Assembly (NCBI RefSeq): GCF_004801405.1
Contig: NZ_SSOB01000017.1
Span: 62,001 to 126,000, forward strand
Length of the DNA stretch: 64,000 nt
From: Cohnella fermenti
Lineage (GTDB): Bacteria; Bacillota; Bacilli; Paenibacillales; Paenibacillaceae
Reading direction: 5' to 3'
The position numbers and the translations under genes are program-made. This document shows positions 56,788 to 64,000 of this stretch, in pieces; position 1 is the first letter of the stretch; each line of letters begins with the position of its first letter. The notes below the pieces were generated by a model. It ran no database searches. It had not been told where the DNA came from and worked only from the letters and a program-made list of their open reading frames with translations.

Positions 56788-59367
56788 TTAGTAGGATAAC
56801 AGAACTTCCCTGAGCGACAGCGCTTCGTCCAGACGCGGCGGCCGCTTATCGATTCCGAGCAGGATGATCATCCGCCCATCCTCGTGATAGACCCCTTCGA
56901 TCCAATCGGATTGGACGGACGGCAGCACATCCGTCGCCGCTTCGATCCCGCTCTTGCGAATCTTGAGGATGGCTCCGATCTCGTCCGTCCATATGCCGAG
57001 CTCCCGCCCGTCCAATTCCATCACGATAATTCTGGAGGTATCCCGCTGCGAACGCGGAGCGAGTCCGAGGCCGCGGCTCAAGTCGAGAACCGGCACGGTG
57101 CGGCCGCGCAGATGGATCATCCCCATAACCCCGCCCGGCGACGCCGCGATGGTGGACAGTTGCGGCACCGTAATAATCTCCCTGACCTTGCCGGCCCGAA
57201 TGGCATACTGCTCCCGCTCCATGCGGAAGGAGACATACTGCTCCTCCGTCTCCGCTCCGACGCCTTGATCCGCATGCCGCTCCTCTTGGCGGAACGCCAG
57301 GTGCTCCTCGCGGCAGAAGGCGGCCGCATCGAGAATGAGCCCGATTCGGCCGTCGCCGAGCAAGGTCGCGCCGGCCAGATACGGAACTTGCCCGACGTAG
57401 CTGCCAAGCGACTTGATCACGATCTCCTGGTTGCCGATCGTGCGGTCGACGACAAGGCATACCCGCTTCTCCGCCACGCCGATCATCACGACGAGCGGCC
57501 TCGCTCCCGATTCGGCAGGCGCTTCAGCTTCACGCCCGCGAAGACCGAGCTTGTCCGCCAGGCGCACGAGCGGGAAGACGGAGCCGCGAATCACGCACAC
57601 GTCCTGCCCCTGCAGACGCTGAAGCTGCTCCGGCTCGAGGCGAACAATCTCGACGACGTTCACCAGCGGCAGGGCAAGCGAATGCTCGCCCACCCCGACA
57701 AGCAAGGAGCGGATGATCGCGAGCGTAAGCGGCAGCTTGATCGTGAACGTCGTGCCGACTCCCGCCTTCGTGTCGATGTCGACGAGCCCGTTCAGCCGTT
57801 CGATATGCGCGCGCACGATGTCCATTCCCACGCCCCGGCCCGACAGGTCCGTGACCTGCTTCGCGGTCGAGATGCCGGAGCGGAAGATCAGGCGGACCGC
57901 CTCCTGATCCGACATCCGGTCGGCCTCCGCCTGCGTGAGGACTCCCTTGGCGACGGAAGCCGCCTTGATCTTCGCCGCATCGATCCCCCGGCCGTCGTCC
58001 GAGACGGCAATCACGATATGATTGTCCTGGTGCGCGGCCTTGAGCAGGACGGTGCCCGCCCTAGGTTTGCCGAGACGTTCCCGTTCGTCCGGAGGCTCGA
58101 TCGCGTGATCGGCGGAATTGCGAAGGATATGGATGATCGGATCGCTGATCTCCTCGATCAGCGTCCGGTCGAGCTCCGTCTCCTTCCCTTCCATGACGAG
58201 GTCGATCTCCTTCCCGACCTGCTGGGCAACGTCCCTCATCATGCGGGGGAACCGGTTGAACAACTGCTCGATCGGCAGCATTCTCGTCTTCATCATCCCG
58301 TCCTGAAGATCGCCGATCACCTTGTCGATCTGATGGGCGATGTCCCCCAGGTCGTTGATATCGGGCTGTTCCCCATATTGCTCGGTCAGTCTCTTCCTGA
58401 CCTCGTGCAGCCTTGTGTTGTCGATGAGCAATTCCCCGACCAGGTTCATCAGCTTCTCGAGCCGCTCGACGTCGACGCGGACCGCTCTGCCGCCTCTTGC
58501 CGCCTTCGCTTCCGTCTCGGAGCGCTCTGTCGCCGGGGCGTCTGCGGCATTCTCGGCGCGAGGCGTCAGCTCCTCCCGGGCGAGCTCATCCGGCTCCACC
58601 GGCTTCACCTCGATGGCGCCCATCTGCGACACCTGGGACAGCTTGAAGCCGACGACTTCGCCCGCTTCTTCCGTCAGAAGCAGGAGCTCGACGCAGTCAT
58701 AGGAAGAATGCGGGTCCGCCAGATCCTCCGGTGCCGGATAGGCCGCGATCACTTCCCCGAGCTCCTCCAACAGGTTGTTCAGGACGAGCGCCCGGGCATA
58801 GGCGAACGACTCGTCCGGCATGAAGCAGGCGCGCACCCGCAGAGCGCGGACTCCCTTCTCCCAGGCATGAGCAATCGCCTTGCTGTGGAAGACGTCAAGC
58901 TCGATTCCTTGCCCGTTGTCGTCGGTCCCGGCTTCCGGGGACCGCATTCGCGCCAATCCCTCGACGGCTGCGCCTTGCCCCTGCGCGAACGGAGTCAATC
59001 TGCCGAGCAGGCCGCCGATATCGCGATCGTTCTCTCCGCGTCCCTGCTGAATGTCGCCCTTCATCGCCTTGATCGCGTCTATGCATTCGAACAGCACATT
59101 CATAAGCGACGGGCTGACCGCCAGCCGATCGCCGCGCATCAAGTCGAAGATGTTCTCCATCTGGTGGGTCAGTTCCTTGATCCGGCTGAGCCCCATCGCC
59201 GCCGAGGACCCCTTCAGCGTATGCGCCGCCCGGAAGATCGTCCCGATCGTGTGCGGATGGAAGGAGTTCCTCTCCAGCTCCAGAAGCCGTTCGTCCAGGA
59301 TCTGAAGCTGCTCGTCCAATTCGTCCAGGAACAGCCCCAAATAGTCGGACATGTTGTCAAGGTTCAT
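56788..59367 (-). CDS. cheA: CheA histidine kinase with a second C-terminal CheW domain
   Basis: The 859-aa product has P1 with phospho-His H49 (FRAAHTLKGSSAAMG), a P2-like domain (about 150-255), dimerisation domain (ERLEKLMNLVGELLIDNTRL), ATPase (HILRNSADHAIE, DDGRGID, GRGVGMDIV), and P5 (HSLALPLVNVVEIVRLEP). Unlike usual CheA (about 670 aa) it adds a full CheW domain after about residue 700 (EQYVSFRMEREQYAIRAGKV, GMIHLRGRTVPVLDLSRGLG). ATG 59367 chosen as HPt begins directly after it. Confidence 0.92.
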   Translation of the reverse strand: MNLDNMSDYLGLFLDELDEQLQILDERLLELERNSFHPHTIGTIFRAAHTLKGSSAAMGLSRIKELTHQMENIFDLMRGDRLAVSPSLMNVLFECIDAIKAMKGDIQQGRGENDRDIGGLLGRLTPFAQGQGAAVEGLARMRSPEAGTDDNGQGIELDVFHSKAIAHAWEKGVRALRVRACFMPDESFAYARALVLNNLLEELGEVIAAYPAPEDLADPHSSYDCVELLLLTEEAGEVVGFKLSQVSQMGAIEVKPVEPDELAREELTPRAENAADAPATERSETEAKAARGGRAVRVDVERLEKLMNLVGELLIDNTRLHEVRKRLTEQYGEQPDINDLGDIAHQIDKVIGDLQDGMMKTRMLPIEQLFNRFPRMMRDVAQQVGKEIDLVMEGKETELDRTLIEEISDPIIHILRNSADHAIEPPDERERLGKPRAGTVLLKAAHQDNHIVIAVSDDGRGIDAAKIKAASVAKGVLTQAEADRMSDQEAVRLIFRSGISTAKQVTDLSGRGVGMDIVRAHIERLNGLVDIDTKAGVGTTFTIKLPLTLAIIRSLLVGVGEHSLALPLVNVVEIVRLEPEQLQRLQGQDVCVIRGSVFPLVRLADKLGLRGREAEAPAESGARPLVVMIGVAEKRVCLVVDRTIGNQEIVIKSLGSYVGQVPYLAGATLLGDGRIGLILDAAAFCREEHLAFRQEERHADQGVGAETEEQYVSFRMEREQYAIRAGKVREIITVPQLSTIAASPGGVMGMIHLRGRTVPVLDLSRGLGLAPRSQRDTSRIIVMELDGRELGIWTDEIGAILKIRKSGIEAATDVLPSVQSDWIEGVYHEDGRMIILLGIDKRPPRLDEALSLREVLLSY

Positions 59368-59558
59368 CTGCCTCTCACCCTCTCCTTTCTCTAGCCCTGT
59401 TCCGGTCGTCCGGTTATTCCAATTGGGAATTTTCCTCAATTTCATTATGCTGGCAAAGCATGTAAGCTCCAATCCTCGACACTTCCCGTTTCCATGTGTT
59501 GGAGGCAGGAAGGCATTCCTCCGGGAATAGGGCTTTTTTCACAGCCGCCGACTCTAAC

Positions 59559-59615
59559 AAAAAAACGCCTCGTCAGGTCCCTAAGGACTAACGGGCGCTA
59601 TTGTCGACAAGGAGG
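59559..59615 (-). terminator. Terminator behind the LuxR regulator
   Basis: Minus strand: GCCTCCTTGTC ... GACGAGGC, followed by seven T. It separates the regulator gene from cheA, which therefore needs its own promoter in 59368-59558. Confidence 0.6.
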
Positions 59616-59623
59616 CAAGCGAA

Positions 59624-61762
59624 TCAATTCCGCAGCAGCTTGACCATCGCCGCCGTCCGATCCACGACTCCCAGCTTCATGTATATTTTGGTCAAATGAT
59701 TTTTGACCGTATGGGCGCTTATGAACATTTTCTCCGCGATGTCTTGGTTGGTGCAGCCTTGAATCAGCAGCTCGAGCACCTCGCGTTCCCGCAAGGTAAG
59801 GGTCGCGTAGGCCGGCTCCTCTTCGTCCCTCCGGGTCCAGGCATTGCCGACCGCCACGAGGCTCACGCTCGGCATCCGATCCTCCAGCAGCTCCTCGAAG
59901 GCGGCCCGGATGCCGAGCGCGACGGATTGAATCCCCCCGTCTGCTCCGGGATGACCGATCACGAGCGCAAGAACCTGAGCCTCCTGGCTGTATCCGAATT
60001 CCAGATAAGCGTCCGCTTGGCCGCGATGGGCGATGACGGATTGCGCCTCGTCCAGAAGCAAGAGGGCATCGGCATGCCCGGGGATCGTCTCCCATAGGAA
60101 GGACATCCCATAGCCGCTCACCGTCAGCGCTTGATCGAGACGCTTCCGCCCCTCCGAAGAGAAGCCCAGCCGACCGGCAAATTCCGCCAGCAGATCCCGC
60201 TTCCTAAGAAGCGACGAATGGGCCTCCGGGTCCCAGAAGGAGAACGAATGGCCGAGCAATTCCAGCGCATTGCGGCCGGAAGCCGGCTCCTGCTGCCGAA
60301 GCTCGAACAGCCGCAGCTCTCCGATAAGCGCCAAGGACGAGAGGAAGAAGCGTTCCGCCTCCCCTGCTCTCTTCTCCGACAGCCCGACGGACAGAACGCC
60401 TGCGATGCGCCTGCCGTCATAGAGGGGAATCTCCAGCGCGGGGGCTCCCCAGCCCGTCTTCCGGAAGACAGGCTTCCGGTCCTTCGGCCTGCTTGCCTTC
60501 GACTCCAGAGCAAGGTATCGTTCCGACAGCTCTCCGGCATAACGGGCGACCTGCTCCGCGTTCAATCCCTTGGACACCATCTGTACTTCCTCGGCTCTCC
60601 CCCGCAGCCCGAACAGCGCCAGACCGCTGAAGACGCCGCCCGTCAGTCTGTGCATCGTCTCGACCATGACCGAGAGCAGCCGATCCAGGTCCTGAATCGC
60701 ACCGACCGAATCGTGAATCTCGCCGAGCATCGACAGCAGCAGCGCTTGCCGCTTCTGCACCGCGCGCAGACCGGAGCCTTGCAGGTAGTCGCCCCAACGG
60801 TTCGCCAGCACATGGAGCAGCTCCAGCATGAGCGGCGACGGCCTTCTTGACGCGGCCATCCCTCCGAACAGCACCCCGCGCACCACTCCGCCGTCGCAGA
60901 CCGGATAACCGACGAGCCAATCGAGCTCGCAGCCGGCCTCGGAGAACAGGGACGCCCCCGCCCTGCCGGACGCCAGCTCCCAGGTCGTTCGCTTCCGGAT
61001 TAGGGCGGCATGGCCGAGGCAGCCCTCGCCCGAGTGGAACGACTGCCCGATCAGCCTCGCGCTCCTCTCGCCCGCCGCGGCCGCGATCTCGAACCGCTCC
61101 AGCTCTATTCTTCCAGCATAGCCGACAACGTCGAAGCCGCCCATGTGTTGCATGAAGCGCAGCGCTTCCTCCTCGTCCATATCGGCGGCGGGAGTCGACG
61201 TCCAGCGGGTGAACGACTGCAGCTCGGCCAATTGGCGTTCGCAACGCCGCTCGTCGTCTTCGCCCCGCTTCAGAATTGCGGCCGCCAGCTCGGCAAATTC
61301 GCGGACCCGAGCCATCAGCTCGGAGGAAGAAGAGCTGTGCGCGGCAGGAATCGAGTCAAGCTCGCAGGACAAGCCGCCAGGAAGAGCTCGGCATGCATCC
61401 GCCCCGATCCGGCCGGATTCGCGGCTCCCGTCGCCCAGCCAAGGCCCCGCCCAGATCGTGCCGTTCGGCTCGCCGGGCAGCTTCAGAGGCGCCACGATAT
61501 ACTTCATGTCGAGAAACGTCTCGTAATCGTACTTGGTCACCGCCTGAATCTCGCGAACGAAGGGAGCCTGCCTGATCATCGCGTCGTAGATGGTGTGGCC
61601 CTCCAGTTGCTTCAACAAGCGGACCAGCGCCTCCCCGCTCTCGGTCAGCGACGGCTGCGTCAGCGGCATGCCCTGCGAATCGGCGCTTATGATGCTGAGC
61701 TTGTAGGCGGCGCTATAGGTATCCTGCAAGTTCTGCAGAAGCCGAAGCCTGTCTCGATCCAT
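59624..61762 (-). CDS. PocR-like/GAF-domain LuxR-family regulator
   Basis: The 712-aa product starts with a PocR-like sensor domain (LQNLQDTYSAAYKLSIISAD, residues 5-170, with Cys residues), then GAF-like regions (about 190-330 and 345-470), a further helical part, and a LuxR helix-turn-helix (LTLREREVLELLIQGCTNQD, SAHTVKNHLTKIYMKLGVVD). It probably senses a small organic ligand and regulates the che cluster behind it. GGGAGGGGGGG precedes the ATG. Confidence 0.8.
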   Translation of the reverse strand: MDRDRLRLLQNLQDTYSAAYKLSIISADSQGMPLTQPSLTESGEALVRLLKQLEGHTIYDAMIRQAPFVREIQAVTKYDYETFLDMKYIVAPLKLPGEPNGTIWAGPWLGDGSRESGRIGADACRALPGGLSCELDSIPAAHSSSSSELMARVREFAELAAAILKRGEDDERRCERQLAELQSFTRWTSTPAADMDEEEALRFMQHMGGFDVVGYAGRIELERFEIAAAAGERSARLIGQSFHSGEGCLGHAALIRKRTTWELASGRAGASLFSEAGCELDWLVGYPVCDGGVVRGVLFGGMAASRRPSPLMLELLHVLANRWGDYLQGSGLRAVQKRQALLLSMLGEIHDSVGAIQDLDRLLSVMVETMHRLTGGVFSGLALFGLRGRAEEVQMVSKGLNAEQVARYAGELSERYLALESKASRPKDRKPVFRKTGWGAPALEIPLYDGRRIAGVLSVGLSEKRAGEAERFFLSSLALIGELRLFELRQQEPASGRNALELLGHSFSFWDPEAHSSLLRKRDLLAEFAGRLGFSSEGRKRLDQALTVSGYGMSFLWETIPGHADALLLLDEAQSVIAHRGQADAYLEFGYSQEAQVLALVIGHPGADGGIQSVALGIRAAFEELLEDRMPSVSLVAVGNAWTRRDEEEPAYATLTLREREVLELLIQGCTNQDIAEKMFISAHTVKNHLTKIYMKLGVVDRTAAMVKLLRN

Positions 61763-61875
61763 GGATTCCCCCCTCCCGCTTCTCCGTCGATGCGCATTTT
61801 ATCTCTATCATACAACACGCCGTTCCTCCTGTTCGATAGCCCTTAAGGCCTCCTTCGTTTACCGCAAGTGGTCTG

Positions 61876-61884
61876 TGGTATAAT
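61876..61884 (+). promoter_or_regulatory. Extended -10 of the helicase gene
   Basis: TGGTATAAT 50 bases before ATG 61934, extended -10 in form. A weak -35 (TTTACC) stands at 15 bp. Confidence 0.5.
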
Positions 61885-61933
61885 AAAATATTAATAACAA
61901 TTCGCTGGAAGCAAGCGAGGAAGGAACCTCCGC

Positions 61934-64000
61934 ATGAGCCATTCGTTATCGCTTCAGCAGATCAAGCTGCTGTGCGGCCAGATCGCTTATGAACGAGGAC
62001 TCAAATACGAAGAAGCCCACCGGGTCGTGGAAGTGAGCTTCAACGAGGCCGAACGCCGATACGACGCCTTCGTCTGGGGCAGCGTCCGCCACGGGGTGCG
62101 CATCGTCCTGGACAATTCCGGAGCCGTGGACGCGCGCTGCGATTGCGAGGCTCGGCATTCCCAATATTACTGCAAGCATATCGCCGCCGTGCTGATTCAT
62201 CTCTATAATCAGCAGCAGGCCCGCTTGCCGCAGCCAGCCGAGGCTCCTGCGGTCCGGCCGCTCGAGCCGCCTGCGTTCAGCAGCCGGGACGTTCAGTTCA
62301 CGAAGAACATGATCTCGCTGTTCGATTCCCCGTCCTCTTCCTTCTCCGAGCTGGAGGAGCCGGATGCCGATCCGATCTACCTCGATGCGGAATTCACTTG
62401 CCGGATCGTCTCGGAGCATAGCCGGACGCCTCTGTTCGCCGTCGAGATGAAGGTCGGGCCGAAGCGGCTGTATATCGTCCAGAAGATCAAGGAATTCCTC
62501 GGCCGCGTCGAGCAGCGCCTCTCCTACCCGTTCGCGAAGCTGTTCACCTACGATCCCTCCATCCACCTGTTCCGCCCGGAGGACGAGGCCATCCTGCGGC
62601 GGCTGATTCTTATCGCCCGCAGCGAAGAAGCGTATCGGGACACCTATCGCAATGTCGGGGCCGGCTTCCTGATGCAGCAGGATCGCAGCCTTATTCTGCC
62701 GCCGCTTGCCTGGGAGGAACTGCTGCCTCTGTTCGGGCAAGCGAACGCCCGGTTCGAGCAGGGCATGCGCCTCGCGGAGACGATCGAAGTGACCGATTCC
62801 CCGCTGCCGCTGGAGTTCCAGATCCTCCCGTCCGCAGGCGACGGCTACCAGCTCGACATCCACGGCCTCGATCGCATTCAGGTCATGGACAGCTACGGCT
62901 GCGTGGCGGCGGACGCCGTGCTCTATCGGGTCGACGAACAGACGATGCGGCGGCTCGACGAGCTCAAGCGAATGTTCGCCTACAAAACCGCAAGACAGGT
63001 GCTCATCCCCCCGGCCCAGATCGAGCCGTTCATGGATCGGGTCATCCCGGGCCTGCGCAGGATGGGAGAAGTGAGCATCGCCCAGGCCGTCTCCGACCGG
63101 ATCATCAGCCCGCACCTTGCGGCCAGCCTCGATCTGGATTGGATGAACGACCGCCTGCTCGCTCGTCTGACCTATGCCTACGGCGACATTACGATCGACC
63201 CGATGCGCCCGGACAGAGGCCGTCAGACCCGCGAGGATCGCATCCTGCTGCGGGACGTCGAGACGGAGAGCCGCATCATGGGCCTCGTCGAGCTGGCGGA
63301 CTTCAAGTACAACGGCAGCGAGCTGTATCTCGACGACGAAGAGGAGATTTACCGCTTCCAGTTCCGGCTCCTTCCCCAGCTTGAGAAGCTGGTCGCGGTC
63401 ACCGCCACGAACGTGATGAGAGAGACGCTCGAGCGGCCGCTCGCCCCGCCGAAGCTGATGCTCGACATCGACCCGATGACGAGGTGGCTGGAGGTTCGCT
63501 TCGACATGGAGGGTATCGACGAGCAGGAGATCCAGGCGATCTTAAGGAACCTCGTCGAGAAGAAGTCCTATTACCGGCTGTCCGGGGGAGGCTTCCTCTC
63601 CCTCGAGGACGAGAGCTTCCGGGAGATCGCAAGCCTCATGGACGAGATGGAGCTTCGCGCTTCGGAGATCAAGGGCTCCCGGCTCGATCTCTCCGTCGTC
63701 CGCGGACTCTCCCTGCTGGATGCCAAGCCCAGAGGGTCGAACGTGAAGTTCGGGCGTTCGCTCCGGCAATTGCTGGAGAACATGCGCAACCCGGACAATC
63801 TCGACTTCGCGGTTCCGCAGGAGCTCGAGCGCGTTCTGCGAGAATACCAGAAGCTCGGCTATCAATGGATGAAGACGCTCGCCCACTATCACTTCGGGGG
63901 AATTCTCGCGGACGACATGGGCCTCGGCAAGACGATCCAGGCGATCTCCTTCATCGAGTCCGAGCAAGAGAAGATCCGCGAGACGGGACTGCCCGTTCTC
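61934..64000 (+). CDS. SWIM zinc-finger SNF2-family helicase (3' end outside window)
   Basis: ATG 61934 opens a frame that runs to the window end (689 codons visible). Near the N-terminus there is a SWIM zinc finger (CDCEARHSQYYCKH, pattern CxCx(n)CxH), then a large SNF2_assoc region (about 100-600) and the start of the SNF2 ATPase with LREYQKLGYQWM and Walker A in ADDMGLGKTIQ. Bacterial members are about 1050-1100 aa and act as DNA translocases, perhaps in repair or transcription. AAGGAAC-type ribosome site precedes the ATG. Confidence 0.9.
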   Translation, partial: MSHSLSLQQIKLLCGQIAYERGLKYEEAHRVVEVSFNEAERRYDAFVWGSVRHGVRIVLDNSGAVDARCDCEARHSQYYCKHIAAVLIHLYNQQQARLPQPAEAPAVRPLEPPAFSSRDVQFTKNMISLFDSPSSSFSELEEPDADPIYLDAEFTCRIVSEHSRTPLFAVEMKVGPKRLYIVQKIKEFLGRVEQRLSYPFAKLFTYDPSIHLFRPEDEAILRRLILIARSEEAYRDTYRNVGAGFLMQQDRSLILPPLAWEELLPLFGQANARFEQGMRLAETIEVTDSPLPLEFQILPSAGDGYQLDIHGLDRIQVMDSYGCVAADAVLYRVDEQTMRRLDELKRMFAYKTARQVLIPPAQIEPFMDRVIPGLRRMGEVSIAQAVSDRIISPHLAASLDLDWMNDRLLARLTYAYGDITIDPMRPDRGRQTREDRILLRDVETESRIMGLVELADFKYNGSELYLDDEEEIYRFQFRLLPQLEKLVAVTATNVMRETLERPLAPPKLMLDIDPMTRWLEVRFDMEGIDEQEIQAILRNLVEKKSYYRLSGGGFLSLEDESFREIASLMDEMELRASEIKGSRLDLSVVRGLSLLDAKPRGSNVKFGRSLRQLLENMRNPDNLDFAVPQELERVLREYQKLGYQWMKTLAHYHFGGILADDMGLGKTIQAISFIESEQEKIRETGLPVL

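Noticed and set aside
56884-59394. Plus-strand frame of about 836 codons opposite cheA
   Set aside because: Antisense shadow, Arg/His/Leu-rich product typical of reverse reading of GC-rich genes.

Overview
The window reads as a chromosome segment of a high-GC, endospore-forming Gram-positive bacterium, most likely Paenibacillaceae (Cohnella/Paenibacillus-like). This rests on a GerA-type germinant receptor operon, an LtaS-type enzyme, a sporulation-kinase-like sensor, strong AGGAGG-type ribosome binding sites with GTG/TTG starts, and PBSX-type tail genes. Genus level is inference. Both ends are cut: a C-terminal coding fragment at 1-158 and an SNF2 helicase running off the right edge.

Layout. 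1-9.3 kb: housekeeping and stress genes (decayed Rpn nuclease, aromatic-acid-exporter-like protein, AlkC/AlkD-type protein, lipid kinase, PAS/MHYT-like histidine kinase, MscL with an added zinc ribbon, Nudix hydrolase, tyrosinase-like protein, AI-2E exporter). 9.4-11.0 kb: a TnpB-only IS605-type element with a rearranged RuvC site, sitting directly behind the tailocin endolysin. 11.0-30.5 kb: a contractile phage-tail-like element on the minus strand. Its order is XRE repressor/ImmA protease (divergent), operator array, Xpf-like sigma factor, tail terminator, sheath, tube, frameshifted tail-assembly chaperones, short tape measure, LysM and baseplate proteins, Mtd-like fibres, holin, endolysin. 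No integrase, terminase, portal, protease or capsid gene is present, and the head block that lies between xpf and the tail genes in PBSX is absent, so I interpret the locus as a headless R-type tailocin with its own switch and lysis genes. An IS4 remnant and an 860-bp repeat-rich non-coding stretch interrupt the lysis end.

30.5-44.7 kb: csaA with a coiled-coil gene, tRNA-Thr(CGU), a DUF3298 protein, a phosphodiester glycosidase, an aldose epimerase, a SwrC-like RND pump with its TetR gene and dyad operators, an SDR, a LacI regulator, two membrane proteins, and an nreA-nreC-nreB-like sensory operon whose kinase lacks the Fe-S cysteines of NreB. A consensus promoter inside the end of nreB drives an unrecognised 57-codon frame. 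45-49.8 kb: DHA2 efflux pump/TetR divergent pair with two palindromic operators, an LTA synthase and a small unknown gene. 49.8-54.1 kb: GerA-type operon (A-B-C plus a 79-aa membrane protein). 54.3-61.8 kb: an orphan chemosensory cluster (PocR/GAF/LuxR regulator, CheA with two CheW modules, MCP, CheW, CheY) without CheR/CheB. 61.9 kb to the end: SWIM/SNF2 helicase.

The strongest discoveries are the headless tailocin and, within it, a textbook -1 programmed frameshift signal (A AAA AAC plus a downstream 9-bp stem enclosing a perfect 6-bp hairpin) that fuses the XkdN-type chaperone to a 54-residue extension.
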